DNA from: Microbacterium testaceum StLB037 | GTDB taxonomy: Bacteria; Actinomycetota; Actinomycetes; Actinomycetales; Microbacteriaceae | Assembly: GCF_900104345.1 (NCBI RefSeq) | Contig: NZ_FNJN01000005.1 | Coordinates: 62,001-126,000 of the forward strand | DNA: 64,000 nucleotides | Reading direction: 5' to 3' | Shown here: in pieces, positions 1-10,695 of the stretch | Numbering within the stretch: the stretch's first letter is position 1 | Layout: every line of letters starts with the position of its first letter | The notes under the pieces: generated by a model | Databases searched by the model: none | What the model saw: only the letters and a program-made list of their open reading frames with translations | Told to the model about the DNA's origin: nothing | Made by a program: the position numbers and the translations under genes

Positions 1-1295
1 CACGACAGCGGGCGGAGCCACCGGGCGCTCTTCGGGGTCGTCACGTAGGGGTCGTTCTCCACCGGACCCAGGATGCCGTCGCGGAACACGAGTGTCCATT
101 CGTCGCTCGACAGGTCGGGGACGAGGATCCGCAGGACGCGCTCGACATCGGCTCGTGTCCCGATCGGAAGCACCGCGGCCAACTGATCGTTGCTCGTGTC
201 GGTGGAGGACCGCCCCGAGAGTCGGTTCACGGAGACGGTCCACCATCCGAACGGACGCCACATCAGAGGCTGGCGCACCTCGATCGCGTGCACGCGACCC
301 GGCGGCACCACCTCCGACACCGTCGTGAACAAGCCGAAGGTCACGCGCACCCCGTCGGCCGTCGGGGCGATCGAGTACCGCAGTCCCTGGGCGATCGAGC
401 GCACGTAGTACGCGCCGAAGGCGAGGAACATCGGGACCACGGTGAACAGCAGCCACAGTGTCGACAGCGACGCCGCGACGACGATCCCCACGACCAGGGC
501 GACGAGGACGAGGCTCGATCCGCTCAGGACACGGGATGCCACGAGCCGACCGATCGGGATGCGCACGATGCTCTCCGGCTCGGCGTCGGAGAAGTCCTCC
601 CCGTCGACGATGCCCTGCAGCCCCGACCCCACGGCCTCCGCCGCCTGCCGGGCGAGCGAGGCGCGGGCGCCCGGTTCGGTCCGCCCCTCGGCGAGACGCC
701 GGCCCGAGGCGAGACGGAGGATGTCGCCGCGGATGGCCTCGGCGTCCTTCCCCGACAGGTACTCGAGTTTGACGTTGGCATCCAGTCCCGCTCCGACCAC
801 CTCGAGCTTCGCGAGCCCCAGCAGGCGGGCGATCATCGGACGAGTCAGGTTGACGCCCTGGACCCGGTCGAGGGGAGCACGACGATGAGTGCGGAACAGC
901 ACGCCCGAACGCACCTCGACGTCGTCATCGCTGATGCGCAGGGTGTGGAAACGCCAGGACAGGCGGAAGAGGACCAGCAGCACGATGAGGACGATGAGGG
1001 TCGCTCCCCCCGCCACGAGGATCAGGTTGTTCGCGAAGAGGAAGTCGACCGGGTCGGGCGGGAGCTCCCCCGGGGGGATCTCGGTGAAGACCGGGAAGAC
1101 CCACTGGACGAGACGCTCCCGCAGGTTCGCGACGATCACGCCGATGATCACGAGGAGGGTCAGTCCGCCGCGCAGGAGCGGCGTCAGGGGGTGCAGGCGA
1201 TGCCACTCGCCGTCGCTGTAGGGCGAACGGACGACCGCTCGCTGCGGCCGGGGCGGCGGGTCGAGGGGCGGTCCCGCCGCGTGCGGGTCGGTCAC
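1..1295 (-). CDS. PH-domain membrane protein, YdbT-like (3' end outside window)
   Basis: Membrane protein of the bacterial PH-domain (bPH_2, formerly DUF304) family; the molecular role is not well defined. The frame opens with GTG at 1295, sharing GTGA with the stop of the upstream PH gene, and stays open to the window edge, giving about 431 codons with the C-terminus missing. The N-terminus is Pro-rich, followed by SDGEWHRLHPLTP and two hydrophobic segments, then a PH-like block (WRFHTLRISDDDVEVRSGVL, HRRAPLDRVQGV), a second pair of membrane segments and a second block (VVPPGRVHAIEVRQPL). The repeated membrane-pair plus PH arrangement matches YdbT of the ydbS-ydbT pair. It is translationally coupled to the neighbour, so the two probably act together in the membrane. 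Confidence 0.8.
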   Translation of the reverse strand, partial: MTDPHAAGPPLDPPPRPQRAVVRSPYSDGEWHRLHPLTPLLRGGLTLLVIIGVIVANLRERLVQWVFPVFTEIPPGELPPDPVDFLFANNLILVAGGATLIVLIVLLVLFRLSWRFHTLRISDDDVEVRSGVLFRTHRRAPLDRVQGVNLTRPMIARLLGLAKLEVVGAGLDANVKLEYLSGKDAEAIRGDILRLASGRRLAEGRTEPGARASLARQAAEAVGSGLQGIVDGEDFSDAEPESIVRIPIGRLVASRVLSGSSLVLVALVVGIVVAASLSTLWLLFTVVPMFLAFGAYYVRSIAQGLRYSIAPTADGVRVTFGLFTTVSEVVPPGRVHAIEVRQPLMWRPFGWWTVSVNRLSGRSSTDTSNDQLAAVLPIGTRADVERVLRILVPDLSSDEWTLVFRDGILGPVENDPYVTTPKSARWLRPLS

Positions 1296-1897
1296 AGCCC
1301 TGTCCGACGGGTCTCGGCGACGGCCACGAGCGTGTCGCGCAGGTGTTCGGCCGCCTCCTGCGTCAATCCCGGGATGGTCACTCCGGTGGAGGCCGCGGCG
1401 GTCACGAGCTTGAGCTGGGCGATGCCGAAGCCCCGGTCGAGGGGGCCGTGGGTGATGTCCACGAGCTGCATCCGGCCGTAGGGAACCGCCACGACCCGCT
1501 GCCACAGGATGCCCCGGCGGAACACGAGGTCATCGCGACGCAACTGGTACCCGAAGGACCGCGCTTGCCGCGGGGTGATGAAGAGGCCGACGGCGGTGAT
1601 CAGCAGGATGATCCCGGCCGGGATCCACTGCCACTGCACGCCCGTGATGATCTGGGCGATCACGGCGGCCGCGAGCACGAGCACGAAGACCGCCCCCTGC
1701 GAAATCAGCTGCACGCGGACGTACGCGCGGGCGAGCTGATGCCAGGTGCCGTCGCCGAGGGGGAGCCGACGTGACGAGCGCGGTTCAAGGATGCGGTCGT
1801 AGGTGGCGTCGTCGAGCACCGTCCGGTCGGCGTCGTCAACGTTGCGGGCCTCAGATTCCGACGGGTCCTGCGGGGGTGTTCCCTGGGGCGTCGTCAT
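1292..1897 (-). CDS. PH-domain membrane protein, YdbS-like
   Basis: A 201-residue bPH_2 membrane protein. Residues 1-50 are acidic and cytosolic, residues about 60-108 hold two transmembrane helices (VQLISQGAVFVLVLAAAVIA, IPAGIILLITAVGLFI), and the rest is one PH-like domain with the family signature RRGILWQRVVAVPYGRMQLV and GPLDRGFGIAQLKLVTA. The length fits YdbS. The ATG at 1897 lies 47 bases inside the end of the DUF3180 gene and no better later start is visible. The stop overlaps the GTG of the YdbT-like gene. Assignment to the pair is firm; function (membrane stress or surface assembly) is only inferred from family members. Confidence 0.82.
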   Translation of the reverse strand: MTTPQGTPPQDPSESEARNVDDADRTVLDDATYDRILEPRSSRRLPLGDGTWHQLARAYVRVQLISQGAVFVLVLAAAVIAQIITGVQWQWIPAGIILLITAVGLFITPRQARSFGYQLRRDDLVFRRGILWQRVVAVPYGRMQLVDITHGPLDRGFGIAQLKLVTAAASTGVTIPGLTQEAAEHLRDTLVAVAETRRTGL

Positions 1898-2336
1898 CGT
1901 CGTCCTTCCGGAGTGTGCAGAGCTGCTCGGCCACGAGTCCCGCGACGACGAGGACGACCGCGCAGACGAGCGTCGCGATGATCGATCCCATCGAGCCTAC
2001 CGAGGGCACCACCGGCCGGCTCAACAGGAAGGCGAGCAGTCCGCCCGCGAACCCCGCCGCAGCGGCCCCGAGGATCGACGACGCTCTCGCCAGCATCGCG
2101 ATGCGCACAGCACGGAACGGATCGATCCGTCGCGGGCTCCGCCCGCGCGTCGCCCGGTAGATCGGGATGGCGAGCGCCACCACCACGGCCCCCAGCAGAG
2201 CGAGGATCGTCGGCAGACTCGCCGCGGGCGCGAACGTCGGTCGGCCCATCGCGGTGAGGACGGTGTCCAGGAGGAACCCGATCACCAGGCCCGCGACGAC
2301 GGCGATCGTGAGGATGCCCGCGCCCGTGCGCCTCAC
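1851..2336 (-). CDS. DUF3180 membrane protein
   Basis: A predicted 161-residue integral membrane protein of the actinobacterial DUF3180 family, which commonly sits next to folK; function unknown. It has four hydrophobic segments: near the N-terminus (GILTIAVVAGLVIGFLLDTV), LPTILALLGAVVVALAIPIY, a Gly/Ala-rich one (ILGAAAAGFAGGLLAFLL) and ATLVCAVVLVVAGLVAEQL. The C-terminus is an Asp-rich cytosolic tail. I start it at GTG 2336 (VRRTGAG), which overlaps the folK stop as GTGA; a longer in-frame ATG upstream would lie inside folK and adds a low-complexity Arg-rich stretch. It belongs to the folate operon by position only. Confidence 0.78.
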   Translation of the reverse strand: MRRTGAGILTIAVVAGLVIGFLLDTVLTAMGRPTFAPAASLPTILALLGAVVVALAIPIYRATRGRSPRRIDPFRAVRIAMLARASSILGAAAAGFAGGLLAFLLSRPVVPSVGSMGSIIATLVCAVVLVVAGLVAEQLCTLRKDDDDDAPGNTPAGPVGI

Positions 2337-2860
2337 GAGAGTCCTCCCCGCAGCGCGACGAGCAGGTCGGCCACGCGGCCCACCCCGGGGATCACGGCAT
2401 CCGGATCCACGTCGAGCCACGGCGCCAAAACGAACTCCCGCTCGTGCGCGCGGGGGTGCGGGACGACGAGGTCGTCGCGATCGATGCGCTCGTCGCCGTA
2501 GGCGATCAGGTCGAGATCGAGGGTGCGGTCACCCCACCGTTCCCGGCGCACGCGCCCGTGTCGGGCTTCGATGCGGTGGAGCGAGGCGAGCAGCTCCCCC
2601 GGCGCCAGGCGCGTCTCGAGAACAGCGACGGCGTTCAGATAGCGCGGCGCTTCCTCGTCCTCACCCTGAAGCGTCACGGCCACCGTCTCGATCGGAGCGG
2701 ACACCCGGACCCCGCTGGTGAGCGGGAGCCGCCGCAGTTCGTCGACCGCGGCGGCGAGGGTCTCGAAACGCTCGCCGAGGTTGGCTCCCAGGGCCACGAC
2801 CGCGTGGACGGGCGTGGCGCGCGGAGCAGCGTCCATCCCGTGCGCCAGCCGCACGTTCAC
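2333..2860 (-). CDS. folK: 2-amino-4-hydroxy-6-hydroxymethyldihydropteridine pyrophosphokinase
   Basis: Cytosolic HPPK; transfers pyrophosphate from ATP to 6-hydroxymethyl-7,8-dihydropterin, the step that activates the pterin for FolP. The 175-residue product carries the family hallmarks in order: VVALGANLGERFETL near the N-terminus, RYLNAVAVLET, the ATP-binding RRERWGDRTLDLDLIAYG, and VVPHPRAHEREFVLAPW. Start chosen at GTG 2860, which overlaps the folB stop (GTGA); the frame is open further upstream but runs through folB without homology. It lies between folB and DUF3180 in a tightly coupled operon. Confident from motifs and context. Confidence 0.95.
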   Translation of the reverse strand: MNVRLAHGMDAAPRATPVHAVVALGANLGERFETLAAAVDELRRLPLTSGVRVSAPIETVAVTLQGEDEEAPRYLNAVAVLETRLAPGELLASLHRIEARHGRVRRERWGDRTLDLDLIAYGDERIDRDDLVVPHPRAHEREFVLAPWLDVDPDAVIPGVGRVADLLVALRGGLS

Positions 2861-3222
2861 GGGCGCGACCTCGAGATGGTCACGGCGACATCGCCGAAGG
2901 GAACGGGGATGGGAGCCTGCGGCTTGTGCACGGTGATCGTCACCGCGTCCACGCGGCTGTCGGCGAGCACGGCGTCGGCCAGTCGCTGCGCGAGGGTCTC
3001 GAGCAGGTCGACCGCCTCGCCCTCGACGATCCGTACGAGGCGCTCGGCGAGTTCGCCGTAGTGCACGGTGTCGACCACGTCGTCGGTCTCGGCCGCGCGC
3101 CGCAGTGAGAGCGAGAGGGTCGCGTCGACCACGAATTCCTGCCCGTCGCGCTTCTCGTCGGGGTAGACCCCGTGGTGACCCACGGCACGCACCCCCGTCA
3201 GAGTGATCGTGTCGGCATCCAT
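2857..3222 (-). CDS. folB: Dihydroneopterin aldolase
   Basis: Converts 7,8-dihydroneopterin to 6-hydroxymethyl-7,8-dihydropterin and glycolaldehyde in folate synthesis. The 121-residue protein matches the small DHNA fold: ITLTGVRAVGHHGVYPDEKR at the N-terminus (active-site region with GxHGV and the following Glu/Asp), FVVDATLSLSL, DTVHYGELAERLV, and near the end VTITVHKPQAPIPVPFGDVAVTI with the conserved KP and the Pro-rich loop. ATG at 3222 shares its A with the folP stop (TGATG). Upstream in-frame codons are Arg-rich and lie within folP. Its place between folP and folK is the usual actinobacterial order. Confidence 0.95.
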   Translation of the reverse strand: MDADTITLTGVRAVGHHGVYPDEKRDGQEFVVDATLSLSLRRAAETDDVVDTVHYGELAERLVRIVEGEAVDLLETLAQRLADAVLADSRVDAVTITVHKPQAPIPVPFGDVAVTISRSRP

Positions 3223-4013
3223 CAGGTCTCCCAAGCGCGGGCGACGGCGAGTGCGTCGCGGGTGGACGGTACGTCGTGCACGCGCACGGCCCACGCGCCG
3301 GCGCGGGCGGACAGGGCGCTCGTGACGGCCGTCGCCAGGTCACGGCGAGCCAGGTCGGCGTCTTCGCCGATCGCCTCCGCGAGGAACCTCTTGCGGCTCG
3401 TGCCCACGAGCACCCGGAGTCCGAGTGCCGAGATCTCGGGGAGCGCGCTCAACGTCTGCCAGTTCTGCGCTCCGCGCTTGCCGAAACCGATGCCCGGGTC
3501 GACGACGAGGCGCGACCGATCGATGCCCGCGGAGAGGGCGGACTCGACCCTTTCAGCGAGCTCGGCGGACACCTCGCGCCCCACGTCGACGTAGTCGGCG
3601 CGGGCGTACATCTCCGTCGACGGACCGCGCCAGTGCCCGAGGGCGATGTCGGCATCGGTCTCGGCGACGGCGGCGAGCATGTCGGGGTCGGCCAGCCCAC
3701 CGGAGACGTCGTTCACGAGCCGTGCGCCCGCGCGGACGGCGGCGACCGCCGTGGCGGCGTTCATGGTGTCGATGCTCACGAAGGAGCCTTCGGATGCCAG
3801 GGCCTCGACGACCGGCAGCACGCGCTGCTGCTCGACGCGGGGCGCCACACGCTGGGCTCCGGGCCGGGTGGACTCGCCGCCGACGTCGAGGATCTCCGCC
3901 CCCTGGGCGCGGAGGTGGCGAGCGTGGGCGAGTGCGACGTCGGGGTCGAGGTACCGGCCGCCGTCGCTGAACGAATCGGGGGTGACGTTGACGATCCCCA
4001 TGATGAGTGTCAC
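3222..4013 (-). CDS. folP: Dihydropteroate synthase
   Basis: Condenses hydroxymethyl-dihydropterin pyrophosphate with p-aminobenzoate; the sulfonamide target. The 263-residue TIM-barrel protein starts VTLIMGIVNVTPDSFSDGG, the classical DHPS signature, followed by EILDVGGESTRPGA (pterin-pocket Asp/Glu), FVSIDTMNAATA, ARLVNDVSGG, VVDPGIGFGKR, LVGTSRKRFL and near the C-terminus WAVRVHDV, all expected catalytic segments. GTG at 4013 overlaps the folE stop as GTGA; the frame is open 40 codons further upstream but that stretch is the reverse side of folE. No signs of damage. Confidence 0.96.
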   Translation of the reverse strand: MTLIMGIVNVTPDSFSDGGRYLDPDVALAHARHLRAQGAEILDVGGESTRPGAQRVAPRVEQQRVLPVVEALASEGSFVSIDTMNAATAVAAVRAGARLVNDVSGGLADPDMLAAVAETDADIALGHWRGPSTEMYARADYVDVGREVSAELAERVESALSAGIDRSRLVVDPGIGFGKRGAQNWQTLSALPEISALGLRVLVGTSRKRFLAEAIGEDADLARRDLATAVTSALSARAGAWAVRVHDVPSTRDALAVARAWET

Positions 4014-4597
4014 GCGCGTGCTCCGATCAGCGCCACGAGCTCGGCACGCGCGACGGGGTCGCCGTAGACGCCGCGCGCGGCGATCGTCACGGTCGAGGCG
4101 TCGGGCTGTCGGCCCCCGCGCATGGTCACGCACTCGTGCACCGCATCGAGGACGACGAGCACGCCCCGCGCGTCCAGGGCCGAGGCGATGGTGTCGGCCA
4201 CCTGTTCGCCGAGACGCTCCTGCACCTGCGGGCGGGCGGCGAGGATGTCGATCACCCGCGGCAGGGCGCCGAGTCCGACGACCTCCTCACCCGGGAGGTA
4301 CGCCACGTGCGCCCGACCGCGGAAGGGGAGCAGGTGATGCTCGCACATCGACCGGAACGCGATGTCGCGCAGCATCACGGCACCCGAGGGGAGGGTGTCC
4401 GGCGCCGGGCCGCGCGACACCGAGATGGTGTGCTGCAGCGGGGCGCCGGCATCCTGATTCACTCCCCCGAAGAACTCGGCCCAGGAGTCTGCCACGCGCG
4501 TCGGGGTCTGGCGGAGCCCGGGGCGATCGGGGTCTTCCCCGATCGCCTCCAGGAGCTCGCGCACCAGGACGGCGACGCGTCCACGATCGACGGCCAC
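4010..4597 (-). CDS. folE: GTP cyclohydrolase I
   Basis: Zinc enzyme that opens the folate pathway by converting GTP to 7,8-dihydroneopterin triphosphate. The 195-residue length is normal. Visible signatures: the family start DPDRPGLRQTPTRVA, DIAFRSMCEHHLLPFRGRAH with zinc ligands Cys and His, LGALPRVIDILAARPQVQE, VAVYL-type acceptor VAYLPGEEVVG, and the third zinc ligand Cys in HECVTMRGG. The ATG at 4597 is 6 bases from the ftsH stop, so it is probably cotranscribed with ftsH and coupled to folP downstream. Confidence 0.96.
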   Translation of the reverse strand: MAVDRGRVAVLVRELLEAIGEDPDRPGLRQTPTRVADSWAEFFGGVNQDAGAPLQHTISVSRGPAPDTLPSGAVMLRDIAFRSMCEHHLLPFRGRAHVAYLPGEEVVGLGALPRVIDILAARPQVQERLGEQVADTIASALDARGVLVVLDAVHECVTMRGGRQPDASTVTIAARGVYGDPVARAELVALIGARA

Positions 4598-4603
4598 GGC
4601 GCC

Positions 4604-6607
<2,004 letters not shown>

Positions 6608-6756
6608 GGTGGGCGAGCCCAGCCCTTTCGTGATCCTCCGCAGAAATGCGGTCGCATCAGGCTAACGCCCACGGACTATGCCGGGCCTGTGCGTTCGTCA
6701 TGGGCGTACAAGGCTCCGGATGCCACCGGCCCCTCCGCCGTGGAGACGGCGTGTCG

Positions 6757-7308
6757 TCAGGAGTAGACGTGGGGTGCGAGCACCGCGACGTCGCGCAGGT
6801 TGCGGTAGCGCTCTGCGTAGTCGAGGCCGTATCCGATAACGAAGTCGTTGGGGATGTCGAAGCCCACGTAGCGGCAGTCGACCTCGACCTTCATCGCGTC
6901 GGGCTTGCGCAGCAGCGCGAGCACCTCGACCGACTCCGCTCCGCGCGAGGCGAAGTTCTCGAGCAACCAGCTGAGGGTCAGGCCGGAGTCGATGATGTCC
7001 TCGACGATCAGCACGTGCTTTCCGGTGATGTCGGTGTCGAGGTCTTTGCGGATCTGCACGACGCCGCTCGAGCGGGTCGACGCGCCGTAGGACGACACGG
7101 CCATCCAGTCCATCGACACGTGCATCGGCAGGTGCCGGGCGAAATCGGCCATGACCATGACCGCGCCCTTCAGCACGCCCACGAGGACGACGTCGCGTCC
7201 CTCGTAGTCGGCGGCCACCCGCGTCGCCAGTTCGGCGAGCTTTTCGTGGATCTGCTCCTCGGTGAGGAGGACTTCGCTGATGTCGTCGGAGATGTCGGCC
7301 GCGCGCAT
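6757..7308 (-). CDS. hpt: Hypoxanthine phosphoribosyltransferase
   Basis: Purine salvage enzyme forming IMP or GMP from hypoxanthine or guanine and PRPP. The 183-residue protein has the PRPP-binding motif VLIVEDIIDSGLTL, the flexible-loop region WMAVSSYGASTRSSG, the N-terminal LVGVLKGAVMVMADF, and the purine-contact segment YVGFDIPNDFVIGYGLDYAERYRNL. It follows tilS by 22 bases on the same strand; tilS-hpt-ftsH is a conserved bacterial gene string. Normal length and no oddities. Confidence 0.96.
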   Translation of the reverse strand: MRAADISDDISEVLLTEEQIHEKLAELATRVAADYEGRDVVLVGVLKGAVMVMADFARHLPMHVSMDWMAVSSYGASTRSSGVVQIRKDLDTDITGKHVLIVEDIIDSGLTLSWLLENFASRGAESVEVLALLRKPDAMKVEVDCRYVGFDIPNDFVIGYGLDYAERYRNLRDVAVLAPHVYS

Positions 7309-7330
7309 TCGGAAAGTCTACGTCGGCGGA

Positions 7331-8329
7331 TCAGGATGCCGTACGCGCGACGACCTCGATCCGGGCGCCGACGCGTCGGGCGAGGCACCCGGGCAGGTCG
7401 ATGGGCCCCTGACCCGTCCAGTCGGTCGCCAGACGGGCGACCTCGAGGGTCTGGGTGCGCGAGAGCGAGACGCCGAACTCGCTGTCGACGACATAGCGGA
7501 TGATCCGGTTGCGCAGAGCGGCGGGGTTCGCGGCGAGGGCGGCGACCGAGATCGAGATCCCCGCCTCAGCGTGCTCGACGATGTCTTCGATCGTCTCGTC
7601 GATCATGTCCTGGAAGGCGTCGGCGTCTTCGCGCAGCTGCTCGGCGGTGCGCGCGAGCGCCTCGGCGACGCCCGGTCCGAGCTCGGCCTCGAGCACCGGC
7701 AGCACGCGATCGCGTACCCGCACGCGCGCGAACCCCGGGTCGGCGTTGTGGGGGTCGGTCCAGGGGTCGAGCCCCGCGGCCGCGCACGCCGCGACCGTGG
7801 TGCGCCGGCGAACCGTCAGCAGGGGGCGCACCCACACCGGGCCCGTGGCATCCCTCCGCTGCGCGGGCATGCCCGCCAGGCTGAGCGCGCCGGAGCCGCG
7901 CGCGAGCCCGAGGAGGACGGTCTCGGCCTGGTCGTCGAGGGTGTGTCCGAGCAGGACGAGCTCGGCGCCGAGGTCGGCCGCCGCTTCGGCCAAGCCGGCG
8001 TATCGAGCCGCACGCGCCGCGGCCTCGGGCCCGTCGACCGAGCCCACCTCGACCCGCACGACCCGCGCCTCGAGACCGAGACCACGCGCCGCGTTCGCGG
8101 CGGCCTCCGCGATGGCATCCGATCCCGCTTGCAGGCCGTGGTCGATCACGATCGCGACGGCACGGATGCCGGCACGCGGCGCCTCGAAAGCGGTCGCCGC
8201 CGCCAGCGCCAGCGAATCCGGGCCGCCCGAGAGGGCGATGACGACGGGGCCACCGGCCCGCGGGAGCGCGGCGCGGACGGCGCGGCGCACCTCGGCGACG
8301 GAGGGGTCCAGGCCGGAGCGGTGATCCAT
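7331..8329 (-). CDS. tilS: tRNA(Ile)-lysidine synthetase
   Basis: Attaches lysine to C34 of the CAU-anticodon isoleucine tRNA so that it reads AUA. The 332-residue protein has the N-type ATP pyrophosphatase P-loop SGGPDS (about 34-39), VIDHGLQAGSD, the family motif LVLLGHTLDDQAETVLLGLARGSG in pieces, and WVRPLL followed by the second domain (DPWTDPHNADPGFARVRVRD). The C-terminal third is shorter and less conserved than in E. coli TilS, as is usual for actinobacteria. Located directly upstream of hpt and divergent from ppa. Confidence 0.94.
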   Translation of the reverse strand: MDHRSGLDPSVAEVRRAVRAALPRAGGPVVIALSGGPDSLALAAATAFEAPRAGIRAVAIVIDHGLQAGSDAIAEAAANAARGLGLEARVVRVEVGSVDGPEAAARAARYAGLAEAAADLGAELVLLGHTLDDQAETVLLGLARGSGALSLAGMPAQRRDATGPVWVRPLLTVRRRTTVAACAAAGLDPWTDPHNADPGFARVRVRDRVLPVLEAELGPGVAEALARTAEQLREDADAFQDMIDETIEDIVEHAEAGISISVAALAANPAALRNRIIRYVVDSEFGVSLSRTQTLEVARLATDWTGQGPIDLPGCLARRVGARIEVVARTAS

Positions 8330-8490
8330 GCCTCCACGCTATCGCCGGGCCGCGACGCCGCCGCCTGCGCGCCCCCGGACACGACGCAGGAGTTTCCCGC
8401 GGCGACGCCTCGCCGCTGCGCCTCGTCACCGCCCGCCGACCGCGAACTCCTGCCGTGTGGCTCCGCGTGGGCGTCACGCGCCCGCCGGAC

Positions 8491-8528
8491 TAGGCTGGGC
8501 CGCGGAAATCCACAGATCTAAGGAGCAC
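8491..8528 (+). promoter_or_regulatory. Putative ppa promoter -10 and ribosome binding site
   Basis: Upstream of ppa the sequence holds TAGGCT at 8491-8496, a typical actinobacterial -10 hexamer, about 36 bases before the start codon, and AAGGAG at 8520-8525, 7 bases before the ATG. No clear -35 is visible at the expected distance. The rest of the tilS-ppa gap (8330-8490) shows nothing I recognise. Confidence 0.4.
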
Positions 8529-8532
8529 GAGT

Positions 8533-9066
8533 ATGGGCGCTTTCGACGCCGTCATCGAGATCCCCCGCGGAAGCCGCGTGAAGTACGAAGTCGACCACGG
8601 CACCGGCCGTGTCTACCTCGACCGCATCCTCTACACGGTGTTCGGCTACCCCGCCAACTACGGCTTCTTCGAGAACACCCTCGGCGAAGACGGCGACCCG
8701 CTCGACGTGCTCGTGCTGCTCGACCGCGACCTGCACCCCGGCATCCTCGCCAAGGTGCGCCCGGTCGGCGTGCTCAAGATGAGCGACGAGGCCGGCGGCG
8801 ACGACAAGGTCGTGGCCGTGCTCGCGAAGGACCCGCGTTGGGACCACATCCAGGACGTCGGCGACATCGACGAGTGGACCAAGAAGGAGATCTCGCACTT
8901 CTTCGAGCACTACAAGGACCTCGAGCCCAACAAGTGGGTCAAGGTCGACGAGTGGGCGGATGCCGCTGAGGCCGAGCGTCTCGTGGCCGAGGCCTTCACG
9001 CGTTTCGACGAGCACGACGCTCAGACCAAGACGCAGGGATCCGGAGAGGCGCCGAACACCCTCTGA
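8533..9066 (+). CDS. ppa: Inorganic pyrophosphatase
   Basis: Soluble family I pyrophosphatase; hydrolyses PPi and so drives biosynthetic reactions. The 177-residue length is normal. Signature residues are present: [14 protein letters not shown] with the substrate Lys/Arg, [15 protein letters not shown], the metal-binding motif [10 protein letters not shown], and [13 protein letters not shown]; the C-terminal half has [19 protein letters not shown] strong AAGGAG precedes the ATG. The gene is monocistronic, closed by a perfect hairpin 10 bases past its stop. Confidence 0.97.
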   Translation: MGAFDAVIEIPRGSRVKYEVDHGTGRVYLDRILYTVFGYPANYGFFENTLGEDGDPLDVLVLLDRDLHPGILAKVRPVGVLKMSDEAGGDDKVVAVLAKDPRWDHIQDVGDIDEWTKKEISHFFEHYKDLEPNKWVKVDEWADAAEAERLVAEAFTRFDEHDAQTKTQGSGEAPNTL

Positions 9067-9076
9067 TCTTCTGCAG

Positions 9077-9116
9077 ACGAGAAAACCCCCGGTCCATCGA
9101 CCGGGGGTTTTCTCGT
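9077..9116. terminator. Bidirectional rho-independent terminator between ppa and the M23 peptidase
   Basis: Perfect 18-bp inverted repeat, arms 9077-9094 and 9099-9116 with a CATC loop; the GC core is flanked by AAAA on one side and TTTT on the other, so it can work on both strands. It sits between the convergent ppa and peptidase genes. Confidence 0.92.
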
Positions 9117-9124
9117 GGGCTCGG

Positions 9125-10558
9125 TCAGACCGAGACGCCGCGGGCGCGCAACCAGGGCGCGGGGTCGGTGGTGCCGCCTCCGGGAGGGTAGACCTCGAAG
9201 TGCAGGTGGCAGCCGAAGGAGTTGCCGGTCTGACCGGTCGCGGCGATCTGCTGACCGGCCGAGACGCGCTGACCGTACGAGACGTAGATGCCGCCGTTGA
9301 CGATGTGGCCGTAGCCCGTTCCCGAGCCGTCGTCGTGCTGGATGCGGATGTAGTTTCCGAAACCACCGTTGACACCGGCGTAGGTCACTCGACCCGAGGC
9401 CGCGGCGTAGATGGGCGACCAGCAGCTGGCGCCGAAGTCCAGTCCGAGGTGCCACGTGCTGGCGCAGTAGCTGGAGTTGCACTGGCCGGAGCGGGGGCCG
9501 TAGCCCGACGACGTGTAGGCCGACGAGGGACGAGCCCAGCCGGATCCGCCGACGCTTCCGCCGCCACCGCCACCTCCGCCACCGCCGCCTCCGCCGCCGC
9601 CTCCGCCACCACCGCTGTTCTGGTTGTTGCGGGCTTCCTGCTCACGGCGGGCACGCTCGGCCGCGTCACGGGCTGCGGCCTCTTCGCGGGCCTTGCGCTC
9701 GCGCTCTTCGCGTGCCTTGCGCTCGGCTTCGACGCCGGCCTGGTAATCAGCCACGGTCTTGGCGGTCGTGTCCTGGAGGGCGGCGAGCTGCGCCTCGAGC
9801 ACGGCCTGGTTGGCCTGCTGCGCGGCGAGGGCCTCCTGGGCCGCCTGGGCCGCCTGCTGAGCGGCGGCCATCTTCTCTTCGGCGATCTTCTGCAGACGGT
9901 CGCGCTCGGCCCGGGCGTCGTTGGCCTGGTTGCTGAGGTTCTTCGCGTTGTCGCGCGCCGAGACGGCCGCGGCGTACACCGACTTGTTCCGCTCGAGCAG
10001 CTTGTCCATCGTGCCGAGCTTGGCGAGCAGGTCGTCCGCGGATGCGGCCGAGCCCGAGAAGAAGAGGTCGAGCGAGGTGTCGTCGCCGCCGGAGCGGTAC
10101 AGCTGCGCGGCGACCTTCCCGGCCTTGCTGGCGGCATCCGTCGCCTTCGCCGCTTCGGCATCGGCCTGCTGCTGAATCAGCTGGGCCCGGTAGTCGGCAT
10201 CCTGGAAGGCCTGCTGTGCGGCGTAGTACTCGTCGGAGCGGGCCTGAACCTCGGCCTGCGTGCGGGCGACCTCGGACTGCAAGCCCTGGATCAGCCCCTG
10301 GATGCGCGAGATCTCGCCGGCCTTCGCTGCTTCGTTGGCCTTGGCCGCCTGCACGTCATCCCACGAGGGGTAGTCGGCGGCGACGGCGGGAGAGGCGAAG
10401 CCGGACGTCGCGGCGCCGAAGGCACCCAGAGCGACAGCGCCGAGGGCGCCGTACTTCAGCGCACTGCGCCGGTCGAAGGTGGGCCACAAACGCCGCTGTT
10501 CGCTCGCCGTGGGGGCGCAGCCGCAGTCGTCAGTCTTATCAGGGGGCACGAGCGTCAC
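9125..10558 (-). CDS. Secreted M23 (LytM/NlpD-type) peptidoglycan endopeptidase with coiled coil
   Basis: Exported murein hydrolase or hydrolase regulator. In the 477-residue protein: an N-terminal leader with RRSALKYGALGAVALGAFG ending ASPAVAA (signal peptide, cleavage near residue 60), a long coiled-coil region (about 65-320, rich in Ala/Gln/Glu repeats), an uninterrupted run of about twenty glycines, then the M23 domain with HLGLDFGA (zinc His and Asp), GFGNYIRIQHDDGSGTGYGH and the final zinc pair HLHFE. The motif set for zinc binding (H-x(3)-D and HxH) is complete, so it may be an active enzyme rather than an EnvC/NlpD-like activator. The coiled coil resembles FtsEX-controlled partners (RipC/PcsB type); ftsEX is not in this window. 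Confidence 0.88.
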   Translation of the reverse strand: MTLVPPDKTDDCGCAPTASEQRRLWPTFDRRSALKYGALGAVALGAFGAATSGFASPAVAADYPSWDDVQAAKANEAAKAGEISRIQGLIQGLQSEVARTQAEVQARSDEYYAAQQAFQDADYRAQLIQQQADAEAAKATDAASKAGKVAAQLYRSGGDDTSLDLFFSGSAASADDLLAKLGTMDKLLERNKSVYAAAVSARDNAKNLSNQANDARAERDRLQKIAEEKMAAAQQAAQAAQEALAAQQANQAVLEAQLAALQDTTAKTVADYQAGVEAERKAREERERKAREEAAARDAAERARREQEARNNQNSGGGGGGGGGGGGGGGGGGGSVGGSGWARPSSAYTSSGYGPRSGQCNSSYCASTWHLGLDFGASCWSPIYAAASGRVTYAGVNGGFGNYIRIQHDDGSGTGYGHIVNGGIYVSYGQRVSAGQQIAATGQTGNSFGCHLHFEVYPPGGGTTDPAPWLRARGVSV

Positions 10559-10695
10559 GGGACTACCTCATCTCACCGGGTCGCAACTCGGCTAACAGTA
10601 GCAACACGAGTCACACGCACAACAGGGCGAGTTCCCGCTGCCGCGGCCCATCCTGCGCCCTCGACACGCGCGGGAGCCGCACGCCACGCCCCGAA

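Noticed and set aside
1..1295. A frameshift in the 5' part of the YdbT-like gene
   Set aside because: A first reading seemed to hit a stop, but recounting 1221-1230 showed the frame is open from GTG 1295 to the window edge.
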